Source: an uncultured Lachnospiraceae bacterium
GTDB lineage: Bacteria; Bacillota; Clostridia; Lachnospirales; Lachnospiraceae
Direction: 5' to 3'
NCBI GenBank assembly: GCA_910579425.1
Contig: CAJTVL010000015.1
Span: forward strand, 1-64,000
DNA: 64,000 nucleotides
The notes below the pieces were generated by a model that saw nothing but the letters and a program-made list of their open reading frames with translations, made no database searches and was not told the origin of the DNA. Position 1 is the first letter of the stretch; every line of letters starts with the position of its first letter. The position numbers and the translations under genes were made by a program. Shown in pieces: positions 23,892-31,579 of this stretch.

Positions 23892-26409
23892 ATCTGTTTT
23901 CATTCACATAAAGCTGCACCCGGCTCTGGATTATGGGCGCGACCTCCTGCGCTTTCTTCTGGCCGGCAAAGAACGGCCCCGCCTCCTCCCGGACAATATT
24001 GAGCAGCGTATCATCCGAACGGTAAACCTGGGTGAAGCTGTAGAGTTGGGCCACAATCTCATCCGCCCTCTCCTTTGTTATGGGAGCGATGGGAATCTCC
24101 ACCCCATTGATATAGGCTGTCTCGTCATACTCCACCTTCTTGTTATTCTCATCCATGTAATAAGGACGCTCCATGGCCTGCTGCACTTTTTCATCCAAAA
24201 GCTTCACACTCAGGGGAAAACCGTACTCCACGGACTCCTGATACTCATCCGTCAGGAAGGTGCGCAGAAATTCCCACGCTCCTTCACTGTTTTTGGACTT
24301 CGCCGAGAGGGCAAAGCGGAGGTTGGGCCAGATCACGGAGCCGTCGCCGTCGGAGGACGGAAAACCGATCATGGTAAGCTCTCCCCCAAAGGTCCCCTGC
24401 TCCATATTGTTAAAGTTACGAAGATCGCCTATATTGGATACGGTAGCGATCACCTTGCCTTCCCGCCACATGGCGTCATAATTGTCCCAGAAATTATCCG
24501 GCATGGCGTCCCAGTCTACCTCCTCCGGGAAGGTGGCGATAAACTCCAGCATCTCGATAAATCCGTCGGAATTAAAATTGCAGGTGCCCTTCTCCCAGTC
24601 AATAAACTGACTGCCCGCCATACTAAAGCAATATTGCAGCATATCATCTCTGGAGACATTTAACAGAAGCTGGGTTCCCTCCGGTTTTGACGCCAGAAGC
24701 TCTTTTACCTCCTGTACCGTCCATCCGCGCTCCTTCCCCACCTCTGAGGCCTTCGCCACAAGAGTGTTGATGGAATAGGAGGGAACAAGGCTGTAAAGCT
24801 TGCCGTCCACGGAAAACGCCTCTATCACATTGGGCATAAAATCTTCTACGGAAAAATCCTCATCCTTCTCGATGAAAGGCTTGAGATCAGCCAACAGTCC
24901 TTTGCTGATATAACTGTCCACCGGCATGGAGCTGTCGAGAAGCAGTATATCCGGTACCTTTCCGGAAACTATATCCGTATTTAACCGATTGATTCCCGCT
25001 TTCCAGTCATCCTCAGTGGAATACAGGGCGTCATAATCCTGAATGGAAATCCTGTATTTTTCATTATTTTTATTGAACTGGATTGCAAGCCGTCTTATCC
25101 CCCAGTCTGTGCTTGTCATGGCAAGGGTGAGCACCTCTTTCTCTTTTACATCCTTAGGATCCACCTTTGTAAATTTTGTAAGGGTATCCGGCGTATCCCA
25201 GTCACTGGTGATGGCCAGAAATTCCTGTTCATTCAGTCCGGTCACCTGATAAACCGAATAGTAAGAGAGGTCGGAGTCCACGAAGCTCATGATAGGCGTT
25301 TTATCCTCATCCCCCAGGTTATACCCGTATACCCCGTAGGTACCTGTCAGATACAGATCACAGCCAAGTCCCGGGTAATAGGAGTATTCATAGGACCGGC
25401 CCGGTATCGTGTACTTCTCGCCTAAGGTTCCCGCCTCTAAATCCGCCAGGGCAAGAGACATGCCGACCTCCTCATAGAGCACGGCCGCCATCCGTCCGTC
25501 CCTTAAGGTAATCAGACTTGAAACATTCTCAAAAGGATTTTCCGCCCCCTGCTTCACCACGCTTTTTACAAAATTTCCCTCTAAATCAAACTGGTAGTAC
25601 TGGCTGTAGGCATTCAGATACAGCGCCTTCCCCTCTTCCATGAACATATCGTTGATATAAAAATATCCGTTCTCCTCCGCAAGGGTCTGAAACTGCGGCA
25701 CATCATTGAGCTTGACCGAAAAAAGTTCCTCTCCGTCAATGGTCATCTTGATCAGGTAATAATCATCTACATACTCTCCCTCATCTAAAACAGGCTCCTC
25801 GACTGCTATTTCCCCTGTGCTCACCGCGCTTTCGTCCTCCGCAGCAGCCTCAGTTCCATCCTCCGCTTCAACATCCCCCTCCGCGGCAGCATCTGCCTCA
25901 GTATCCTCCTCCGGCTCGATCCCGGTTTCCTCTTCCCGGGTATCTCCCGACACGGGCTCTGCCGCATCCAGCACCGTAAGAGTTGAATTCGCCGCCACAT
26001 CCTCTGCAGAAGAAGGCGAATAATAAATGTTCTTGATACAGTACAGATTGGTTTCCCCGTCCATGATAAGCCTGTTGATATTCGTGTTTGCATCGCTTTG
26101 GATTTCATGGGGCTCGCCTATGCTTCCGTCCTCTTTAATCTCATAAAAAGACAGAATATTCTTTCCGTCGTCCGTCCAACTGGTTCCATAGGCATAAAGC
26201 GCATCCCCTGCACGGAAAATCTGATTAATGCTTTTCCCGTCCTCATCCTTAAGTCCAAGCGGGGTTGCCCGATAGACATAGTCCTTCGAGGCAGTCGTTC
26301 CTGCCGTCCCGGCGCTTTCCTGTCTGCCTGCGCAGCCAAAAAGCCCTATGGCTGCAAGCAGCGCGACTGCTGCTATAACCGGCTTTTTTCGCATAAGCTT
26401 TTTCATCAT
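23890..26409 (-). CDS. Lipoprotein: N-terminal propeller-like domain fused to family 1 solute-binding domain (second copy)
   Basis: An 839-residue exported lipoprotein with lipobox IGLFGC (Cys26). Residues about 40-430 are rich in beta strands and repeat units such as INRLIMDGETNLYCI, FYINDMFMEEGKALYLN and ISLITLRDGRMAAVLYE-like stretches, resembling a beta-propeller; a strongly acidic Ala/Glu insert lies near 150-215. From about residue 435 (KEVLTLAMTSTDWGIRRLAIQFNKNNEKY) it is an extracellular sugar-type solute-binding protein (DILLLDSSMPVDSYISKGLL, LRFALSAKSKNSEGAWEFL, EYGFPLSVKLLDE). Same architecture and matching C-terminus as the protein at 31560-33812. It is the last gene of a six-gene operon; the ligand is unknown. 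Confidence 0.8.
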   Translation of the reverse strand: MMKKLMRKKPVIAAVALLAAIGLFGCAGRQESAGTAGTTASKDYVYRATPLGLKDEDGKSINQIFRAGDALYAYGTSWTDDGKNILSFYEIKEDGSIGEPHEIQSDANTNINRLIMDGETNLYCIKNIYYSPSSAEDVAANSTLTVLDAAEPVSGDTREEETGIEPEEDTEADAAAEGDVEAEDGTEAAAEDESAVSTGEIAVEEPVLDEGEYVDDYYLIKMTIDGEELFSVKLNDVPQFQTLAEENGYFYINDMFMEEGKALYLNAYSQYYQFDLEGNFVKSVVKQGAENPFENVSSLITLRDGRMAAVLYEEVGMSLALADLEAGTLGEKYTIPGRSYEYSYYPGLGCDLYLTGTYGVYGYNLGDEDKTPIMSFVDSDLSYYSVYQVTGLNEQEFLAITSDWDTPDTLTKFTKVDPKDVKEKEVLTLAMTSTDWGIRRLAIQFNKNNEKYRISIQDYDALYSTEDDWKAGINRLNTDIVSGKVPDILLLDSSMPVDSYISKGLLADLKPFIEKDEDFSVEDFMPNVIEAFSVDGKLYSLVPSYSINTLVAKASEVGKERGWTVQEVKELLASKPEGTQLLLNVSRDDMLQYCFSMAGSQFIDWEKGTCNFNSDGFIEMLEFIATFPEEVDWDAMPDNFWDNYDAMWREGKVIATVSNIGDLRNFNNMEQGTFGGELTMIGFPSSDGDGSVIWPNLRFALSAKSKNSEGAWEFLRTFLTDEYQESVEYGFPLSVKLLDEKVQQAMERPYYMDENNKKVEYDETAYINGVEIPIAPITKERADEIVAQLYSFTQVYRSDDTLLNIVREEAGPFFAGQKKAQEVAPIIQSRVQLYVNENR

Positions 26410-26437
26410 GCTTCCTCCCCTTTCTAAACTCCCATTT

Positions 26438-27532
26438 CTAAAAATGCTCCCATTTTTTCTTCTCGCCCCGAACCTTCTGCAGCATTTTATCTTTTGTGTC
26501 AGTTACAAAATCCTTTACATCCTTTAAGCCAAAGGTTCTGTTCCTCCATTTTATGATGAGAAATACAAGAAATATCACTGCAGGGATCAGAAGAAACAGC
26601 CCCCTGAAAATCAAAACCAAAGCGGCTATGTCCTCCCAGCCCCTTGCCATATTCTCCCAATAGGGAAGCACAATGGCGGAATTCTGCATGGAACGGGTGC
26701 CAAAATCAAGAATCACCGGGATCAAAGCCTCCACACCATAACGGGAAGAATTCTCCACCACCAGCATGTCTCTCTCTTCCACTCCCAATTTTTCTTTTAC
26801 GCAGTTGGTCAGAAATCCCTTCACCGGATTGGGCGCCATGATCTCATAGCTGCCGATTCCGTCACTTTCCCCGCAGGCAAGAAGTGATTCATTTGAAAGG
26901 TAGACCACCGTCCCGGAAAGGCCCGCCCCTTCTGCAAACCGATCCTTCTGCTGCCTGACCACGCCGGATATATAATGAGGAACCTCTCCGATCATCACGC
27001 TCTTTCCTGCAATGTCGCTGGACCCGAACAGCTGCCATGCCGCCTCTTCATCCAGGACGACAAAGTCCTTCATCAGATCAGCACCGGAAAAGTAACTGCC
27101 GGATACAAGCTCTAAAGGATGGAAGAGAAAGAAGTCTCCCCCCACTCCCACTGCATTGGCCTCCAACTCCCCCTTGTCGCTGACCACTGTAATTCTGCCC
27201 AGAGCGCTGTAGGCGTCAACAAAGAGCCGCTTATTCTCTTCCTGATTTTCACGAAGCTCCGAACTGACCTCCAAAAGACTCTGCTCCAGCTGCTGCTCGA
27301 AATTTCTGATTTTAAACTCATCCATCTCCACGCCCTTTGCCAGAAAGCAGCTGACCTGAGCGCTGCCGCCCTCCTTGTCCCAGCGCCCGGCGGCCTGTTG
27401 ATCTATGAGACCTCCCGTCTTTTGGCGGATCCATAAGGACAATATAAGGTACAGTAAAAGGGAGAAGAAAAAAAGCAGGGAAAACACGATCTGTTTTAGA
27501 GACAGGCTCTGCAGAAATCTTTTCATTTTCAT
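26438..27532 (-). CDS. Two-helix membrane protein with MacB-like periplasmic-core domain
   Basis: A 364-residue protein with one N-terminal helix (about 14-35), a large extracytoplasmic region and one C-terminal hydrophobic stretch (about 303-328) followed by a basic tail. The middle has the MacB_PCD pattern: GVGGDFFLFHPLELVSGSYF, then VVLDEEAAWQLFGSSDIAG, KSVMIGEVPHYISGVVRQ. True MacB/FtsX permeases have four helices; here the last three are replaced by a single segment, so it cannot be a normal permease. It follows a MacA/HlyD-like adaptor, the usual partner of MacB. No ATPase is encoded in the operon. The domain call is by eye. Confidence 0.6.
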   Translation of the reverse strand: MKMKRFLQSLSLKQIVFSLLFFFSLLLYLILSLWIRQKTGGLIDQQAAGRWDKEGGSAQVSCFLAKGVEMDEFKIRNFEQQLEQSLLEVSSELRENQEENKRLFVDAYSALGRITVVSDKGELEANAVGVGGDFFLFHPLELVSGSYFSGADLMKDFVVLDEEAAWQLFGSSDIAGKSVMIGEVPHYISGVVRQQKDRFAEGAGLSGTVVYLSNESLLACGESDGIGSYEIMAPNPVKGFLTNCVKEKLGVEERDMLVVENSSRYGVEALIPVILDFGTRSMQNSAIVLPYWENMARGWEDIAALVLIFRGLFLLIPAVIFLVFLIIKWRNRTFGLKDVKDFVTDTKDKMLQKVRGEKKKWEHF

Positions 27533-27595
27533 TGTGTTTTCCCCTTTCTGATTTTTTTCACATAAGGATGTCCGACAAAATCCGGTATCCGCTGC

Positions 27596-29635
27596 TTATG
27601 ACTCATTGAGTCTGACCTGCTTGCCTGCCTCCACCGGCTTGGTAGAGGTTGTAATGACATACTCGTATCCGTAGAGCGCCGCCGAAATCGCCGTGTTGGT
27701 ATCATCGGAGGCAAGCACCTCTACATCCACTCTGGTAGCAATATATCTGTTGTTTAAAGGGCCGCTTCTTGACTCTACGATCAGGATAAACTTCCCGTTA
27801 TTATCCTCGCGGACCGCACTGTTTGGCACTACAAATTCATATTCGGAGCTGCGCTGCCCCACGGAGACGCTCAGAGCCTGTCCGGCCTGAACGCTTTCTC
27901 CCGTCACATTGAACATCAACAGCTTTTTCTGTGCCGGGTTATCCGGGTCCGGCTTGATGGAGGAAAGAACCACCTGCACATCATCATAGTACCAGGCATT
28001 TTGCAATTCGGCGTTATCCCCGACCTGAACCTTCTTTGCCTGTTCGTTGGTGACGGAAATCGACATGGTATATCCTTTGCCTTCCACCTGAATCACCGCC
28101 GCAGCCTCCTCCGGCTTGGTGGTTTCACCCGCCGCATAGGCCAGATTGGTAACCGTTCCGGCTACCGGCGCATTGATCGTGGCTCCCGTAGAATTCTCTT
28201 TCAGCTTCTCAATTTCCGCCTTTTTATTGGTTATGTCCTTGGTTGCCTTGGAGAGGTCAAGCTCCGCATTGATATTGGCCGCCAGCTCGGTCTGCTCGGT
28301 TTTCAGCAGCTCGTAGACTGCCTGGGCGTTTTTCAGAGCCGCCTCCGCGTTGGCAAGGCGGTTTGCCGCAGCCGCAGAAGCCTGCTTATTGGCGCTGGTG
28401 ATCTCCCGTATATTTCTCTGGGCCTGCTCTAACCTGTTTTTGGCATCCTGAACGCCTTCGCTGGAATTCACAGTGATAGCGCTGATCTCGTCCCTGGTCT
28501 GCTGGAGCCTGCGCAGTTCGTTTTCAAGCCCCTCCAGCCGTCCCTGCTGAGAATTGTTGCTCCCGTATTCTTTCAGCGTTTCCGCGGTTGCATTCATGGA
28601 ATCCACTGCCGTCCGGTATTCTCCGTAGGCTGCTTCATACTTTTTCTGAATCTCCTCATCCGAGGTGGTCCACGGCAGACTGTTGTACCAGTTCTTTACC
28701 GCATCTTCCCACGGCCATCCGGGCTGGGTCTTATCGTTTGCGATGGCGCCTCCAAGACCGTTAATTACCGATATTTTCTCAACTACAAGGTTTCTCTGCT
28801 GCTCAAAGAGGGTTTCACTGCCGCTGGGCGCTGCCGGGGCAGTGCTGGGACTGCTGCTGGGATTTGGGTCAGCTCCGCTGCTTCCGCTCCCCGCAGCCGC
28901 CTGGGCATTACTGATTAACAGCTTCAAATCGTCGATCTGATACTGTACTTCTTTGATTTCACTGTCAAGATCCGCCAGCTTCCTGCTCTTATACTCCTCA
29001 AAAGACGCCGTCTCACTGGTCAGATCCGCATTGGCCTGGGCCTCCGCCAGTTCGTCCGCGCTGGTACTGTTTTCTTTGTTATTGCTGCTTATAGTATTTT
29101 CGAGGGTAATGCTCTCCACTGCCTTCTGGCACTCGTTCACCCGATCCTCTGCCGCCTGCAGGCGGGTCTGCATATCCGTCACCATTGCTTTGTAGGAAGA
29201 AAAGGAATCGGTATTTCCGCTTGCCACCTTATTGATGACCTCAGGCGAAACGGTACCGCCGAACAGCCCCTTCATGTACGCCAGCTCCAGGTCGGCCAGC
29301 TCCTGCTCAGCCTGTTTGAGTTCATCGCTTTCCTTATCTTCAAGATAGTAAAGAACCTGATCCTTCTCCACAGTATCACCCTGTTTCACAGCCACGCTGG
29401 AGATCACTCTGGTATCCTTCACCATCACGCTGTAAGGGTCTGTGGCCTCCACATTCCCCGTTCCCCGTACCTTGGCTGTGATGGTGCCGTTCTGCACATA
29501 CTGTGTCGCCACCTCTGGCAGGGAATAATTCATAATCGTATTGGAAAAAAAGGTAAGAATCAGCATAATTGTCAAAAAGATGATCGCCGCATTCTTTACC
29601 CATTCTCTTCTTTTCTTTCCTTCGTTCTCGTTCAT
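27596..29635 (-). CDS. HlyD/MacA-like membrane fusion (adaptor) protein, unusually long
   Basis: A 679-residue protein with an N-terminal membrane helix (about 15-35), a split lipoyl/barrel-sandwich domain (YVQNGTITAKVRGTGNVEA, ISSVAVKQGDTVEKDQVLYYLED and, far downstream, INAPVAGTVTNLAYAAGE), and C-terminal beta domains (SISVTNEQAKKVQVGDNAEL, VVPNSAVREDNNGKFILIVE). Between the lipoyl halves lies a coiled-coil region of about 370 residues, interrupted by a Ser/Pro/Ala-rich linker near 258-282. Adaptors usually have hairpins of 60-150 residues. In a bacterium without an outer membrane its role is open: scaffold, wall-spanning spacer or MacAB-like partner of the next gene. Confidence 0.8.
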   Translation of the reverse strand: MNENEGKKRREWVKNAAIIFLTIMLILTFFSNTIMNYSLPEVATQYVQNGTITAKVRGTGNVEATDPYSVMVKDTRVISSVAVKQGDTVEKDQVLYYLEDKESDELKQAEQELADLELAYMKGLFGGTVSPEVINKVASGNTDSFSSYKAMVTDMQTRLQAAEDRVNECQKAVESITLENTISSNNKENSTSADELAEAQANADLTSETASFEEYKSRKLADLDSEIKEVQYQIDDLKLLISNAQAAAGSGSSGADPNPSSSPSTAPAAPSGSETLFEQQRNLVVEKISVINGLGGAIANDKTQPGWPWEDAVKNWYNSLPWTTSDEEIQKKYEAAYGEYRTAVDSMNATAETLKEYGSNNSQQGRLEGLENELRRLQQTRDEISAITVNSSEGVQDAKNRLEQAQRNIREITSANKQASAAAANRLANAEAALKNAQAVYELLKTEQTELAANINAELDLSKATKDITNKKAEIEKLKENSTGATINAPVAGTVTNLAYAAGETTKPEEAAAVIQVEGKGYTMSISVTNEQAKKVQVGDNAELQNAWYYDDVQVVLSSIKPDPDNPAQKKLLMFNVTGESVQAGQALSVSVGQRSSEYEFVVPNSAVREDNNGKFILIVESRSGPLNNRYIATRVDVEVLASDDTNTAISAALYGYEYVITTSTKPVEAGKQVRLNES

Positions 29636-29690
29636 CGCCTTATCCCTTCCGTTCTTGTTTCTATTCTGTTTCTTTTGACGCTTCCTGCCC

Positions 29691-30659
29691 TTAACCTTTA
29701 ATACCGCCCTGATAGGTAATTCCCTCTACCAGATAATCCTCTCCGTACAAAAATACCAGAATAGGAGGCACCATATAGATGGTAGCCACTGCAAAAGCAA
29801 GGCCGATCTCCCCCGCGTTGATCTTTGAGAGAAATACGGAAAGCGGATGCTTTTCCTGATCCGATAACAGGATCAGTGGCTGCTCCACCATATTCCAGTA
29901 GTCTATAAAAAGCAAAATTGCAATGGAGCACATGGCTCCTTTACACAAAGGCATACAGATATTCTTAAAAATCTGCCACTCTCCGGCCCCGTCAATCTGG
30001 GCCGCCTCCATCATAGATACGGGAATCCTGCGCATATACTTGGTCAAAAGATACACTGCAAAAGGAGAAAAAATCCCGGGCAGCCAGATGGCCCAGTTGG
30101 TGTCCAGAAGATGCAGCCACTCGGATACCAGATAGTTGGGAACCAGCGTCACCTGATATGGCATCAGCATCAGAATAATGTATACAAAAAAGATAATCTC
30201 CTTGATCCTTCCCCGGTATCTGGTAAAGCCAAAGGAAGCCCCCGCCGCAACCAAAAGCTGAAACACCACAATGGGAATTACCAGAATAACGGAATTCCAA
30301 AACTTAAACAAGTATTCCGGACTTTTGAACAAAACCGTAATATACTGGCTAAAGGATACCATATCCGGAATAAATTTCAGATTCACCTTTTCCGCAATGT
30401 ACATTTTCCCTCCGGTGTCGGTGGTGGCAAAAACCTGGCCGTAGTTGGAGGAAATCTCGGAAGCCGACATAAAGGAATTGGTCACGGTAAGCACAATCGG
30501 CATGAGAAACAGTACCGCAAAGCAGGCCGCCACCGTGGTGGCAATACAGACCCTTGCCAGATGTCTGGCGTCTCTGACCTTCTTCTTCCTTTTGACCTCT
30601 TTTTCCCAGCGATCCTCCGAAAGTTCCTTTAAGTTTTTCTTTGCAGACCATTTTTTCAT
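29691..30659 (-). CDS. Carbohydrate-type ABC importer permease (MalG/UgpE-like)
   Basis: The 322-residue inner-membrane subunit has six predicted helices (ATTVAACFAVLFLMPIVLTV near 40 onward; IFFVYIILMLMPYQVTLVP) and the canonical cytoplasmic EAA loop MMEAAQIDGAGEWQIFKNICMPL that contacts the ATPase. A basic N-terminal extension of about 30 residues (KWSAKKNLKELSEDRWEKEV) precedes the first helix. Its start overlaps the stop of the previous permease gene. No ATPase gene is present in the operon, so a shared MsmX/UgpC-type ATPase elsewhere is likely. Confidence 0.9.
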   Translation of the reverse strand: MKKWSAKKNLKELSEDRWEKEVKRKKKVRDARHLARVCIATTVAACFAVLFLMPIVLTVTNSFMSASEISSNYGQVFATTDTGGKMYIAEKVNLKFIPDMVSFSQYITVLFKSPEYLFKFWNSVILVIPIVVFQLLVAAGASFGFTRYRGRIKEIIFFVYIILMLMPYQVTLVPNYLVSEWLHLLDTNWAIWLPGIFSPFAVYLLTKYMRRIPVSMMEAAQIDGAGEWQIFKNICMPLCKGAMCSIAILLFIDYWNMVEQPLILLSDQEKHPLSVFLSKINAGEIGLAFAVATIYMVPPILVFLYGEDYLVEGITYQGGIKG

Positions 30660-31579
30660 CCTTCCACATCCTTTCCGAAATAATTCTCGGTGAGGAACAG
30701 GATACCGATAATAATCACCATGACGATCGCCATCATGATTGCCGCCGCCGACATTTTCTGGTAGTCCAGCCTGCTGAAGGTATTATTCATAAAATGCTGC
30801 AGCATATACATGGTGTCATAGGGATAATCTCCCTTCAAAAGATAGATTTCCCTGAAAACCTTAAAAGAGTTTATGAGGGACATAATCGTCACAAATAAAA
30901 TGGTTGAGGACATATAGCGCAGCTTGATATGCCAGAAAATCTGAAAAGGAGTGGCACTCTCCAGCACCGCAACCTCAAGAATATCCTTGGGAATGCTGCT
31001 CAAGGCCGACATAAACAGAATCATGTTGTAGCCCAGATTTTTCCACAAAAAAAGAACCACAATCACCACCTGGGCAAAGGAGGAATTGAGCCAGTCCACC
31101 TTGTCTCTCTGAAAAAACACAAGAACCTCGTTCATCATCCCGTTATAATGAAACAATACCTGCCAGATCAGAACTACCGATGCAATGGGCACCATCATGG
31201 GACTCAGAAAAAACGTCCTGAACTGACTCCTGAAAGGAATTTTACTTTCCAGCATCATGGCCAGCATCAAAGACAGTATCACTGCCAGCGGCACCGCTAC
31301 AAGAGAAAACGTCATGGTATTGCCGGCAGCCTGTTTAAAGGCGTTATTTTGGAACACCGAGACAAAGTTGTCAAAAAATACAAACTGCCTGCTGATGGGG
31401 TTATCCACCACAGAATAGAATATTACAATCATAAAGGGCAACACGAAAAACAGCAGTACTCCAAGAATACTGGGAAACAGGTATCCTGCGGATACCAGTT
31501 TCCCTCTGCGTGTTCTCGGACTGCTGCTTTTTTTGCTTTTATTCCCGGTGTTTCTTTTCTTAACTGTTTTCATTAACAT
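30656..31579 (-). CDS. Carbohydrate-type ABC importer permease (MalF/UgpA-like)
   Basis: A 307-residue permease with six helices (AGYLFPSILGVLLFFVLPFMIVIFYS and following). The EAA-like loop reads EVAVLESATPFQIFWHI, in which the usual Gly is replaced by Ser. A Lys/Arg/Ser-rich N-terminus (KKRNTGNKSKKSSSPRTRRG) precedes helix 1. The start chosen at 31579 follows TAGGAT and overlaps the end of the upstream lipoprotein gene by 20 bases; an ATG at 31573 is also possible. It pairs with the permease gene that overlaps its 3' end by four bases. Confidence 0.9.
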   Translation of the reverse strand: MLMKTVKKRNTGNKSKKSSSPRTRRGKLVSAGYLFPSILGVLLFFVLPFMIVIFYSVVDNPISRQFVFFDNFVSVFQNNAFKQAAGNTMTFSLVAVPLAVILSLMLAMMLESKIPFRSQFRTFFLSPMMVPIASVVLIWQVLFHYNGMMNEVLVFFQRDKVDWLNSSFAQVVIVVLFLWKNLGYNMILFMSALSSIPKDILEVAVLESATPFQIFWHIKLRYMSSTILFVTIMSLINSFKVFREIYLLKGDYPYDTMYMLQHFMNNTFSRLDYQKMSAAAIMMAIVMVIIIGILFLTENYFGKDVEG

